DNA of 64,000 nucleotides from Promicromonospora sp. Populi (GTDB lineage: Bacteria > Actinomycetota > Actinomycetes > Actinomycetales > Cellulomonadaceae), in assembly GCF_041081105.1 (NCBI RefSeq), contig NZ_CP163528.1, positions 3,596,001 to 3,660,000 of the forward strand. The letters are read 5' to 3'. The notes under the pieces were generated by a model. It did not search any database, was not told the DNA's origin, and worked only from the letters and a program-made list of their open reading frames with translations. Positions within the stretch are counted from its first letter, which is position 1, and every line of letters starts with the position of its first letter. Of this stretch, positions 1 through 8,434 are shown one piece after another. The translations under genes were made by a program, and so were the position numbers.

Positions 1-1
1 C

Positions 2-502
2 AGGTACCGCTGCTTCGCGGACCGCTCCCGGCTCGACATCTTCGCCGCCGACGAGGCGTCCAAGACCATGTCGTCACCGGAGGCGGCAGAGGAGATCGGC
101 ATGTTCATCCGGGACGGCCGTAAGCACAAGGCGGCGCTGCTGCTGGGCAGCCACGACGCCGAGGAGGACTTCGGCAACGAGGTGGTGCGCGGGCTGATCC
201 CGTTCCGCGTGCTGCTGCGCCACCGCGACGCGAACCTGGCCCGCCGTGGCCTGCGGTGGCTGCACGGGTTGCCGACCACCGCACCGGTGGACGAGGGCCT
301 GGTCAAGCTCGTCACGGAGGGCACCGCGCCGGTGACCGACGCCGCCGTCGGCGTGGTCGAGGAGCGCCGCGGGGAGTGCCTGATCCGGGACTTCCAGGCC
401 CGCTACGGCCGGGCGAAGGTCATGGCGCCGCTCGTGGAGAGGCGCGCCGAGACCGTCAAGACCACGCCGACCAGCTCCTCCGGTGCGGTGATCGGGGCAT
501 GA
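2..502 (+). CDS. VirB4-like conjugation ATPase, C-terminal part (5' end outside window)
   Basis: Open from the window edge; 166 residues are visible, so only the C-terminal end of the protein is present. The residues LDIFAADEA near the start look like the Walker B strand of a VirB4/TraC-type ATPase, followed by a helix-rich stretch and LLLGSHDAEED, which resembles the sensor strand that follows Walker B in this family. VirB4 proteins power assembly of and transport through type IV secretion channels from the cytoplasmic face. The stop overlaps the next start (ATGA), so it is translationally coupled to the TrbL-like gene. The family call rests on the Walker B region and the operon context; Walker A lies outside the window. 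Confidence 0.72.
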   Translation, partial: RYRCFADRSRLDIFAADEASKTMSSPEAAEEIGMFIRDGRKHKAALLLGSHDAEEDFGNEVVRGLIPFRVLLRHRDANLARRGLRWLHGLPTTAPVDEGLVKLVTEGTAPVTDAAVGVVEERRGECLIRDFQARYGRAKVMAPLVERRAETVKTTPTSSSGAVIGA

Positions 503-2478
503 ACCGGCTGTCGCCTCTTTCGCTCGCCGCGCCATCGGGTGGGCTGAACCTGGAGGACACCCAGGGTGTGAGCACAGAACGGTTCGTGCTCCAGTGGGAC
601 ACGGGCTCACCGTGGAACCCGCTGAACGTCGACTCCGAGATCTTCTCGACCCTCGCGGGCATGTTCTGGGCCTGGTACCGGGACATGGTCTCGGTCCAGA
701 TCTGGGTGCTCGACTGGGTGCTCGGCATGGACTGGCTCGGTTACATCCTGGCGCCGCTGGCCGGGCTGAGCGTGATCGTGCAGGGGATGGTCGCGCAGAT
801 CGGCCTGCTCAACCTGATGCTGATCATCCTGGCGTTCGTCGTCGGCTTCTGGCTGCTCAAGGGCCGGTACGCGGGCGGCTTCATGGAGCTCCTCATCGGC
901 TGCATCATCGCGGCCCTGGCCACCGGATTCCTCGCCAACCCGATGGCGACGATCGGCGGCGAGCAGGGCGTGATCATGCAGTCGCGCAACGCCGGCATGG
1001 ACATCGCCACGGGCTTCGCGACCGAGGGGGCCTCGTTCCAACGGGACTCCACGGTGATTCGGGAGGGCCTCAAGGGCCAGCTCGTGGACACCCTGCTGCG
1101 CGCGCCGCACCAGATCATCAACTACGGCTCGATGATCGACGGCACCGGCTGCGAGGACACCTATACCGAGAACGTGGGGCGCGAGAACGCCGTCGAGACG
1201 ATCGGGGGGTGCGACGAGGCCTACCAGGAGGCGGCGTCCACGGTCGACGCCGGCACCGTCGTCTCGACGCTCAGCCTGCTCACCACGGGGTTCGTGTTCC
1301 TCCTGCTGTCCGTGGTGATCGTCGGCGGCACCATCTTCGCGGTGCTGCTGCTGGGCTGGTCGGCGATCAAGCTGCTGTGGCAGCTCCCCGTCGGTGTGGT
1401 CTCCAGCGGCACCCGCGCCCAGCTGTTCCGCACGTTCGCGAGCGTGGGCTTCGGCTGCATCCTCGTCGCGATGGCCACGATGTTCCTGGTCGCGTGGATG
1501 AGGATGCTGCTCGGCTTCTACGACGCCACGAGCGGGTTGCCGTTCCTGGTGCGGCTGTACCTGTTCAACACCCTGGTCATCGCCGGCGCCGTCTTCTACG
1601 TGCTGATGGGCGCGAGCGTTCGCCAGGCCCTGCGCGGCCTCGCGGACCGGCTCGCGGCCGCGGGCGTGCCCTCCCAGGTGGGCGAGCCCGCCTCCATGCC
1701 ATGGGACGGCACCGCGAAGTGGCGGGACCGGTACAACAAGGCCAGGGAGTGGGCGGGTGTGGGGCTGGGCCCAGCCCCCGTGCAGGCGAACAAGAACGCG
1801 GTGGACGTGGACGGGGCCTCGGGCGTCGGCTCGGCGGGCCCGTCCACCATGGACGGGACCCCTGGCGTCGGCTCGGCAGGCGGCACCTCGGGCGGTGTGC
1901 CCGGTGACGACAACCGCACGGTGCCCATCCCGGTGAACGGCCCCGGGCGTCCGGGTGCTCCCGGCGAGCCCAACACGGGCAACGGCGTGAGCGGCGGCGG
2001 CAATGCCTGGACCACCGCTGCACGCACCGTGCAGGACGGATCGCCCGACGGCGGACGCGTGGCCGGACCTCCGGTGCCGGACGACACGAACGCCGGCGAG
2101 AAGCCGTCGAACGAACAGGTTCCGCACCAGCCGCCCACGGCCGGCGAGCGCCTGAGCGACCGGCTGGGCAGCGCGGCCCGAACGGGGACGTCGATCGCGC
2201 TGCAGGCCGGCGGGCTGGTCGCGAGCGGCGGCACGTCAAGCGCCGCGGTGGGCGCCTCCAAGGCGCTCAGCGTGGTGCGCAAGGCCCGGCAGGCCAAGCA
2301 GATGCTCAGCGCCGCCCGTGGCCTGGGCCGCAGCGGGGAGCGCTCGCAGAGCGCGGCCCGGCTGGCCGAGTCGCTCAATGCCGCTCGGCAGGGTGGGGCA
2401 CCGCAGGCGGGCGGTCCGCAGCCGTCCGCCATCGTGCACAACCCGGGCCGACGCCAGATGCGAGGGCTGGGGCGCTGA
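499..2478 (+). CDS. TrbL/VirB6-like polytopic conjugal transfer membrane protein
   Basis: 659 residues. The start ATG at 499 overlaps the stop of the ATPase gene (ATGA); the frame is open further upstream but that part lies inside the previous gene. Hydrophobic segments at about residues 78-100, 102-118, 125-145, 255-300, 310-335 and 345-372 are followed by a Gly/Pro/Ser-rich hydrophilic tail of about 280 residues. This layout, N-terminal multi-span membrane core plus long polar tail next to a VirB4-like gene, is that of TrbL/VirB6 inner-membrane channel components of Gram-positive type IV secretion systems. No short motif defines the family, so the call is from topology and neighbours. Confidence 0.65.
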   Translation: MNRLSPLSLAAPSGGLNLEDTQGVSTERFVLQWDTGSPWNPLNVDSEIFSTLAGMFWAWYRDMVSVQIWVLDWVLGMDWLGYILAPLAGLSVIVQGMVAQIGLLNLMLIILAFVVGFWLLKGRYAGGFMELLIGCIIAALATGFLANPMATIGGEQGVIMQSRNAGMDIATGFATEGASFQRDSTVIREGLKGQLVDTLLRAPHQIINYGSMIDGTGCEDTYTENVGRENAVETIGGCDEAYQEAASTVDAGTVVSTLSLLTTGFVFLLLSVVIVGGTIFAVLLLGWSAIKLLWQLPVGVVSSGTRAQLFRTFASVGFGCILVAMATMFLVAWMRMLLGFYDATSGLPFLVRLYLFNTLVIAGAVFYVLMGASVRQALRGLADRLAAAGVPSQVGEPASMPWDGTAKWRDRYNKAREWAGVGLGPAPVQANKNAVDVDGASGVGSAGPSTMDGTPGVGSAGGTSGGVPGDDNRTVPIPVNGPGRPGAPGEPNTGNGVSGGGNAWTTAARTVQDGSPDGGRVAGPPVPDDTNAGEKPSNEQVPHQPPTAGERLSDRLGSAARTGTSIALQAGGLVASGGTSSAAVGASKALSVVRKARQAKQMLSAARGLGRSGERSQSAARLAESLNAARQGGAPQAGGPQPSAIVHNPGRRQMRGLGR

Positions 2479-3104
2479 TGAGACGAGCAGTCATCGTGGC
2501 GATCACCGTGGTCGCCCTCGCGATCGCCACCTGGATCGGCTGGCCGCGTGAGGGCGGCCCCGTCGACCCGAGCGCGGAGGTGAGCTCGGGCGGCGTCGTG
2601 CCTCGGGAGCAGGACGACTTCGACAATCCCGTGGGCACACCGGACGAGGCCGCGGACGACGCTGCCGCCACCGAGACGGTCGACGAGGACCCAGCGGCCG
2701 GCGACCCGGCCGTCGTGGTGACTGCCGAGCCCGAGTTCGACGAGACGGCACCCTCGGAGCCCGTCGAGGCGACGTGGGACGACGCGGTCCGGGTGGCGGC
2801 GCGCGACGCCGCACTGGCGACCATCACCGCGTTCGCCGCTACGGACCAGACCGCGGCCGCCTGGTGGGCCGGGCTGCGGCCGCTGCTCACCCCGCAGGCG
2901 CGGCCCGTCTACCAGGACGTGGACCCGCGGCTCGTGCCGGTCACCGCGGTCACCGGCGATCCAGAGGTCACCGACGAGACATCGACGCTGCTCGCCGAGG
3001 TCGCGGTGCCCACCGACATCGGCGCCTACACGGTGCTCCTGACCCGGGCCGACGGCGCCGCACCCTGGCTGGCCGAGCAGATCAGGCCGCCGGAGGGGTC
3101 GTGA
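2478..3104 (+). CDS. Membrane-anchored conjugation protein, possibly VirB8/TcpC-like
   Basis: 208 residues. Start ATG shares one base with the preceding stop (TGATG). One N-terminal membrane segment (residues about 3-22) is followed by an acidic, low-complexity linker to about residue 95 and a compact domain of about 105 residues (WDDAVRVAARDAALATITAF onward). A single-span protein with a small C-terminal domain between TrbL-like and hydrolase genes fits the VirB8/TcpC (NTF2-like) scaffold proteins of Gram-positive conjugation systems. I see no diagnostic residues; structure prediction would decide it. Confidence 0.5.
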   Translation: MRRAVIVAITVVALAIATWIGWPREGGPVDPSAEVSSGGVVPREQDDFDNPVGTPDEAADDAAATETVDEDPAAGDPAVVVTAEPEFDETAPSEPVEATWDDAVRVAARDAALATITAFAATDQTAAAWWAGLRPLLTPQARPVYQDVDPRLVPVTAVTGDPEVTDETSTLLAEVAVPTDIGAYTVLLTRADGAAPWLAEQIRPPEGS

Positions 3105-4435
3105 GCGGGCGGGACGCCGTCGGGCTGACCGCACGCGCCGTCTCGGTGGCGGCCAGGTCCCGGGGCTCCGGACCCGGCAGCAGGCCCGGCGGAAGGCCCG
3201 GCGGAAGGCCCGGCCGGAAGAAGGACGACTCGACCCGGCGCGCCGTGCTCGTGCTGTCCGTGCTGGCCGCGGCAGTCCTGGCGGTGCCCGCCGCGGTGGT
3301 CGCGATGGTCGTGCTGGTCGGTGGCGCCGTCAGCGAGAACCAGGCGCAGAACGACTGCAGCATGTCGCCGTCGGTGGTGGCCGCGGGCGGTGAGACCACG
3401 GCGGCCGGCGGGTTCACGGGCGAGCAGCTGCAGAACGCGTCGGTGATCCTGCAGGTGGGCCAGGACCGCGGCGTACCGGGCCGGGCCCAGGCCATCGCAG
3501 TGATGACGGCGCTCGGCGAGTCCGGCATGCGCAACCTCAACTACGGCGACGACCGGTTCGGTGTCACCAATCCCGACGGCTCGCTGACCTCGTCGATCGG
3601 CATGTTCCAGGAGCAGGAGTGGTACGGCACTGTCCAGGAGCGGCTCGATCCCGTGCAGTCGTCGGGCCGGTTCTACGACCGGCTGCTCGCGATCACCGGC
3701 TGGGAGACCTTGGAGCCGACCCTCGCCGCCCACAAGGCGCAGCGGAACGCCGATCCGTACCACTACCAGCGGTTCTGGGACCAGGCGCTCCAGGCGATCC
3801 AGCTCGTCAGCGGGGCGGACGACCAGGACCTCGCGGCGCTGTCCCAGTCCATCCAGGGGGCGGCGGCAGGCGCGCCTTGTCTGACCGGCTCGATCGGGCA
3901 GGCCGTCGTCGGCTCAGGTGGCTGGGCGAACCCGGCCGTCGGGTCCAAGGCGTCCGGGTTCGGGCCGCGCAGCACCGGCATCGCCGGTGCGTCGACCTTT
4001 CACCTCGGCCAGGACATCGCGGCGTCGTGCGGCACCCAGGTGTTCGCCGCGGCCGCGGGCCGCGTGGTCATCTCCGGCGCTACCGGCTGGGGCACCGGCA
4101 ACACGATCCGCATCGAGCACGGTCTGGGCCTCGACTCGACGTACGGGCACCTGCTCACCGGCACCAACCTGGTCCGGGTCGGCGAGACGGTGCAGGCCGG
4201 GCAGCAGATCGCCTCGATGGGCGGCGACTCGCGCATCGACCCGGCAGGAGCGGGCACGTCGTCGGGCTGCCACCTGCACTATGAGGTACGGATGAACGGC
4301 CAGGCCATCGACCCGGAGCCGTTCATGGCTCAGCAGGGTGTCACGCTCGGTGTCGCCGCGCCGGTCACGGAGGCGGTCACGCCCGGAGATGCCCCGGCGG
4401 GCGACGGGGAGCCGGCGAACGCGACAGGGAACTGA
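3101..4435 (+). CDS. Bifunctional peptidoglycan hydrolase, lysozyme-like plus M23 endopeptidase
   Basis: 444 residues; GTG start at 3101 overlaps the preceding stop (GTGA). A basic N-terminus with a GRPG triplicate (residues about 27-38) precedes a membrane segment at about 46-77. Residues about 105-230 resemble the lysozyme/transglycosylase-like domain of VirB1-type proteins (LGESGMRNLNYGDD, SIGMFQEQEW). Residues about 270-410 are a peptidase M23 (LytM) domain with the zinc ligands in HLGQD (H301, D305) and HLHYE (H391, H393). Such proteins locally open the wall for a conjugation channel. It ends the transfer operon seen here; the next gene is unrelated and separately transcribed. Confidence 0.8.
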   Translation: MSGRDAVGLTARAVSVAARSRGSGPGSRPGGRPGGRPGRKKDDSTRRAVLVLSVLAAAVLAVPAAVVAMVVLVGGAVSENQAQNDCSMSPSVVAAGGETTAAGGFTGEQLQNASVILQVGQDRGVPGRAQAIAVMTALGESGMRNLNYGDDRFGVTNPDGSLTSSIGMFQEQEWYGTVQERLDPVQSSGRFYDRLLAITGWETLEPTLAAHKAQRNADPYHYQRFWDQALQAIQLVSGADDQDLAALSQSIQGAAAGAPCLTGSIGQAVVGSGGWANPAVGSKASGFGPRSTGIAGASTFHLGQDIAASCGTQVFAAAAGRVVISGATGWGTGNTIRIEHGLGLDSTYGHLLTGTNLVRVGETVQAGQQIASMGGDSRIDPAGAGTSSGCHLHYEVRMNGQAIDPEPFMAQQGVTLGVAAPVTEAVTPGDAPAGDGEPANATGN

Positions 4436-4604
4436 CCCAGGGCATTCCCGCACACCGATGATTTCTGCTCACCGCAGACGTCGACAAAAACAGGTCGCGA
4501 TCGTCAGCGGGAATACCTGAAGATGGTCCGGCGTCGTTAGACGTAGGTCGTGTGCAGTGTCGCCCTCGATCTCGGCCCGCGCACCGTACCGAGAGGGCAA
4601 TCCC

Positions 4605-6122
4605 ATGAGTACCAGCACCTTAGACACGTCTGATCACCTGAACGATCCATCATCTACCGTGCCGCCGGCGAGCGACACGCCGGTCGAGGCGCGTGACAAC
4701 AAGCTCGCCCCCGGCCACTTCCGCGTCATCGCGCTGCTCATGGCGAGCGCGTTCACGGTAATCCTGAACGAGACCACCATGGGCGTGGCTCTGCCGCTCA
4801 TCATGGAGGACCTCGGTATCACCGCGACCGTCGGCCAGTGGCTGACGACCGCATTCCTGCTGACGATGGCGGTCGTGATCCCGGCGACAGGCTTCCTCAT
4901 CAACCGGCTGGGCACACGATGGGCGTACCTGCTCGCGATGGCGCTGTTCAGCACGGGAACGCTCATCGCACTCGTGTCCCCGACGTTCGGCGTCCTCGTC
5001 ACGGGGCGCGTGGTCCAGGCGACCGGGACCGCGATCATGATGCCGCTGCTCATGACGACGATCATGACGATCGTGCCACCGCACCTGCGCGGCCGGATCA
5101 TGGGCAACGTCACCCTGGTCATCGCGCTGGCCCCAGCAATGGGTCCGACCGTGTCGGGGATCATCGCCGACGCTCTGGGCTGGCGGTACGTGTTCGCGAT
5201 CGTCCTGCCCATCGCCGTCGCGGCACTCGTCGCGGGGCTGCTGTGGATCAAGGACGTGTCCGAGAAGGAACACCACTCGCTCGACCCGCTCTCCCTGCTC
5301 CTCGCGCTCGTCGCGTTCGGTGGCGTGGTGTGGGGCCTGTCCGAGCTCGGCGAGTCCGCACGTGGCGAGACGGCGGTCAACCCGTGGCTACCTCTCGGCG
5401 TGGGCATGCTGACCCTCGGGGTGTTCGTGTGGCGCCAGCTCGCCCGGCAGCGCACCGACTCCGCCCTGCTCGACCTGCGTACGTTCCGCTCCAGGAACTT
5501 CTCGCTGTCGATCGGGATCATGGCGATCGCGATGCTGGCGATGCTGGGCACCATGGTCATGCTCCCGCTGGTGCTGCAGGACGCCCTGGGCTACACACCC
5601 ACCCAGTCCGGCCTGGTCATCCTGCCCGGCGGTCTGGCGATGGGCCTGTCCGGTCCCGTCGTCGGGCGCCTGTACGACAAGTACGGACCGCGGCCGGTCA
5701 TGGTCCCCGGCCTGATCGCGGTGGTCATCGGAACGGGCATGCTGGCGTTCATCAACCCGGCGATGCCCTGGTACCTGATCGTGGTGTCGCAGCTCCTGCT
5801 GATGCTAGGCCTGAGCTGCACGTTCACTCCGCTGTTCAGCGCGGCGATGGGTGAGCTCCAGCCGCACCTGTTCTCGCACGGCTCCGCGACGATCAACACT
5901 GTGCAGCAGGTGGCTGGGGCCGCCGGTACCGCGCTCTTCGTCGCTCTGCTGACCATCCGCTCCACGTCGCTGGCCGACGCCGGTGCGGGGACCGCCGACG
6001 CCCTGACCGGCGGGGCCAGCCTTGCGTTCATCGTGGGCGCGAGCGTGCTGGTCGTTGCGGTTGGCCTCGCCCTGATGGTCAAGCGCCCGGAGTCGAACGG
6101 TGAGTTCCAGGGCGGTCACTGA
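4605..6122 (+). CDS. MFS drug/metabolite exporter, DHA2 (14-TM) family
   Basis: 505 residues. Start ATG 4605 has GAGAGGG about 7 bases upstream. The sequence has 14 predicted hydrophobic segments and MFS signature stretches: NRLGTRWAY in the loop after TM2 and GRLYDKYGPRP in the second half, plus the TM1 pattern VILNETTMGVALP typical of EmrB/LmrB-type antiporters. These carriers expel hydrophobic compounds using the proton gradient. No regulator gene is adjacent. The 169-base gap upstream carries an ATTCCCGC/GCGGGAAT inverted repeat (4444-4451 and 4507-4514) of unclear role. Substrate cannot be read from sequence. Confidence 0.85.
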   Translation: MSTSTLDTSDHLNDPSSTVPPASDTPVEARDNKLAPGHFRVIALLMASAFTVILNETTMGVALPLIMEDLGITATVGQWLTTAFLLTMAVVIPATGFLINRLGTRWAYLLAMALFSTGTLIALVSPTFGVLVTGRVVQATGTAIMMPLLMTTIMTIVPPHLRGRIMGNVTLVIALAPAMGPTVSGIIADALGWRYVFAIVLPIAVAALVAGLLWIKDVSEKEHHSLDPLSLLLALVAFGGVVWGLSELGESARGETAVNPWLPLGVGMLTLGVFVWRQLARQRTDSALLDLRTFRSRNFSLSIGIMAIAMLAMLGTMVMLPLVLQDALGYTPTQSGLVILPGGLAMGLSGPVVGRLYDKYGPRPVMVPGLIAVVIGTGMLAFINPAMPWYLIVVSQLLLMLGLSCTFTPLFSAAMGELQPHLFSHGSATINTVQQVAGAAGTALFVALLTIRSTSLADAGAGTADALTGGASLAFIVGASVLVVAVGLALMVKRPESNGEFQGGH

Positions 6123-6147
6123 GCCCGTGTGTTGATAGCTCGCGCGA

Positions 6148-6183
6148 CTTCGGTCGGTAGTTCCGAAGAGCTACCGACCGAAG
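6148..6183. terminator. Bidirectional hairpin between convergent genes
   Basis: Perfect 13-bp stem CTTCGGTCGGTAG / CTACCGACCGAAG with a 10-base loop; a further four base pairs can form beyond a 2-base bulge. It lies after the MFS stop and overlaps the last codons of the opposite-strand SUKH gene, so it can serve both transcripts. No clear T-run is seen, as is common in high-GC actinobacteria. Confidence 0.65.
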
Positions 6184-7430
6184 AGTCGCCCGAGCAGGCC
6201 CTTGCGCTCCTGGTGGGCCGGACGAGTCAGGCGGGTCACCTCGATCGGCGCCAGCCCACGGAGCTCCAGCAGCCGGTTCGCCGCCGCGATCGTGTCGGTC
6301 AGGGCCGGCGGGTTGGCCCGATCGGGTACCAGACCGGCGGCCTTGAGCGTGTCGGGCACCGTCCCGGCATCGAGCCGCTCGGCCCAGGCGGCCGGGCTGA
6401 GGTTCAGAAATTCGATGTCCGACGAGGACGCCCGCGGGCTCACGTCCCGGCGACCGTCCCCATCCACCGTCCGCCCCACGAGCAGCGCCGCCAAGCTCTC
6501 CGCCCGGTACGTCGCCCCGGCGTGCAGCTCGTGATCAAGCAGCACCACCTGGCCCGGGTGCCCGTTCGGGCCCGGCGCGAGATCGGCGGCGTAGACGTTC
6601 CCGGCGCCGTCGGTGCCCACGGGGAACCACAGCGGCGAACCGATCGCCGCCTGCACCCGGCCCGCGGGGTCCTCGGGCGCGAACGTGCCGGCGTCGGCGG
6701 TCCAGGTACTGAACCGCGCGGCGGGCAGGAATGCCGCGCGCAGAAAGCTGCCCTCCAGCGGCACTATCTCGAACCCGCCGAACCGTCCCTCCTCGGCGGC
6801 GAGCTTCAGGTTGCCCGACCCGGCGGCGGTGTACAGCGCGCGCACCTCGTCGGGCAGCCGCGCAGCGTCGGGCAGGGCGGCCTCGGCGGCCTCGATCTCC
6901 CCGGGGGTTGCGCCGACGGCGCCGGGCATCCGCTCCGCGATCACCTGCGACACGGCCTCCGGATCCGCCGACGGCGCCGGCGCTGCGCCGGGCGGCGCAA
7001 CGATCGTCGCCAGGTACTGCGCCGGGAGCGCCCCGGGCTCCAGCACCACCTCGAGCACCGGTGTGACCGGCCCGGACACGACAGCGGGCGGGAGCGTGAA
7101 GAGCTCGACGGTGTCCTCGTCGGGACGCGCACCCGCGCACACCCGCACGGGCCGGTCGGTGTCGGACGTATGCCCGGAGATCGCCCGCAGCGCGTCGTCG
7201 AGGTCGGCCTTGGGACCACGTCCGCCCGTCCGCGCGGCCTCGCGGGCGAGCTCGCGGTAGCTGGCGCGCCGGGCGTCGTCGTCGCCGTCGTCCAGGTACG
7301 TGCCCTGACCACCGCCGGGACCGATGGTGCCGACGAACTCGCTGACCTTCGTCCCGGGCGGTGCGGACCGCCGCAGCGCATCGACGAACGGTTCCCAGGT
7401 CTGCCACTCGGTGAGACTCACGGTCCACAT
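6171..7430 (-). CDS. SUKH (SMI1/KNR4-type) domain protein
   Basis: 419 residues, no signal peptide or membrane segment. The segment GATPGEIEAAEAALP ... LPDEVRALYTAAGSGNL around residues 178-212 matches the first helices of SMI1/KNR4 (SUKH) domains, and FGGFEIVPLEG and the later ALLDHELHAG-like strands fit the rest of the fold. SUKH proteins often serve as immunity proteins against polymorphic toxins, but stand-alone versions of unknown role are common. No toxin gene is adjacent here. The N-terminal 170 residues and the C-terminal 100 do not resemble anything I recognise. Confidence 0.6.
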   Translation of the reverse strand: MWTVSLTEWQTWEPFVDALRRSAPPGTKVSEFVGTIGPGGGQGTYLDDGDDDARRASYRELAREAARTGGRGPKADLDDALRAISGHTSDTDRPVRVCAGARPDEDTVELFTLPPAVVSGPVTPVLEVVLEPGALPAQYLATIVAPPGAAPAPSADPEAVSQVIAERMPGAVGATPGEIEAAEAALPDAARLPDEVRALYTAAGSGNLKLAAEEGRFGGFEIVPLEGSFLRAAFLPAARFSTWTADAGTFAPEDPAGRVQAAIGSPLWFPVGTDGAGNVYAADLAPGPNGHPGQVVLLDHELHAGATYRAESLAALLVGRTVDGDGRRDVSPRASSSDIEFLNLSPAAWAERLDAGTVPDTLKAAGLVPDRANPPALTDTIAAANRLLELRGLAPIEVTRLTRPAHQERKGLLGRLFGR

Positions 7431-7470
7431 GATGCCCGCCCATGGCTAGGCGTGTCGGCTTGACGTTCCG

Positions 7471-7476
7471 TAGACT
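7471..7476 (+). promoter_or_regulatory. Putative -10 box for leaderless prs-like mRNA
   Basis: TAGACT fits the actinobacterial -10 pattern TANNNT and ends 6 bases before the ATG at 7483, which has no Shine-Dalgarno sequence. This spacing would start transcription at the A of ATG. No convincing -35 is seen. Confidence 0.4.
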
Positions 7477-7482
7477 CCAGCC

Positions 7483-8433
7483 ATGGCCGAGGTGCGGGTC
7501 TTTGCTGGTACCGGGGGTCAGCGCTTCGCTCGTCAGATGTGCGCTGATCTCGATGTTCCGTTGAGCCCGATCAAGATCCAGCGTTTTGCCAATGACTGCC
7601 TGCAGGTCCAGCTCCTGGAGAACTGCCGCGAGCGCGACGTCTACCTGGTGCAGTCCGTGGTGCGACCCGCGCAGGAGAGCCTGATGGAGCTCCTGCTGAT
7701 GATCGACGCCGCCAAGGGCGCTTCCGCCCGCCGGATCACCGCCGTCATGCCGCACTTCGCGTACGCGCGCTCGGACAAGAAGGATGCGCCGCGCATCTCG
7801 GTCGGCGGCCGTCTTGTCGCGGACCTGCTGGAGACGGCGGGCGTGAACCGCATCCTCACGATGACGCTGCACGCACCGCAGGTGCACGCGTTCTTCCGGG
7901 TGCCGACCGACCAGCTGAACGCGCTGCGGGAGCTGGCGGCGCACTTCCTGCCCAGCGACCTCTCGAAGGCCACGGTGGTCTCCCCCGACCTGGGCAACGC
8001 GAAGAGCGCGTCAGCGTTCGCGAAGATGCTCGGCGTCCCGGTCGCAGCGGCCGCGAAGGAGCGGTTCGACGGCGACCGGGTCGAGATCACGTCCCTGATC
8101 GGCGACGTCACCGGGCGCGACATCATCGTGCTCGACGACGAGATCGCCAACGGGTCCACGATCATCGCCATCCTCGACCTGCTCCGCGAGCACGGCGCGC
8201 GCAGCGTCCGGATCGCCTGCACGCACGGCATCTTCGCCAACGACTCTCTGCACCGCATAGCGGCCGACCCGGACGTGGTCGAGGTCGTCACCACCGACAC
8301 GGTGCCGACGGCCGGGCTGCTGGCGCACGACAAGCTGACGGTGATCAGCGTGGCCCCGGCGTTCGCGGAGGCGGTGCGCCGCATCCACAGCGGCGAGTCG
8401 GTGAGCGCCCTGTTCGACCCCACCCACGTCTGA
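7483..8433 (+). CDS. Ribose-phosphate pyrophosphokinase paralogue
   Basis: 316 residues, full length for the PRPP synthetase family, which makes 5-phosphoribosyl 1-diphosphate from ribose 5-phosphate and ATP for nucleotide, His and Trp synthesis. The fold shows as the N-terminal FAGTGGQRFARQ, the central HFAYARSDKKDAPRISVGGR loop, and the PRPP-binding loop DIIVLDDEIANGST. That loop differs from the usual VDDxxxTGGT form, and the flexible-loop KRR of bacterial class I enzymes reads KER here. It is therefore probably a second, divergent enzyme rather than the housekeeping prs, which in actinobacteria usually sits beside glmU. Its stop is one base from the convergent cca stop. Confidence 0.8.
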   Translation: MAEVRVFAGTGGQRFARQMCADLDVPLSPIKIQRFANDCLQVQLLENCRERDVYLVQSVVRPAQESLMELLLMIDAAKGASARRITAVMPHFAYARSDKKDAPRISVGGRLVADLLETAGVNRILTMTLHAPQVHAFFRVPTDQLNALRELAAHFLPSDLSKATVVSPDLGNAKSASAFAKMLGVPVAAAAKERFDGDRVEITSLIGDVTGRDIIVLDDEIANGSTIIAILDLLREHGARSVRIACTHGIFANDSLHRIAADPDVVEVVTTDTVPTAGLLAHDKLTVISVAPAFAEAVRRIHSGESVSALFDPTHV

Positions 8434-8434
8434 C

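Noticed and set aside
4444..4514. ATTCCCGC/GCGGGAAT inverted repeat upstream of the MFS gene
   Set aside because: The arms are only 8 bases and 55 bases apart, so a hairpin is weak and no regulator gene is adjacent to support an operator.
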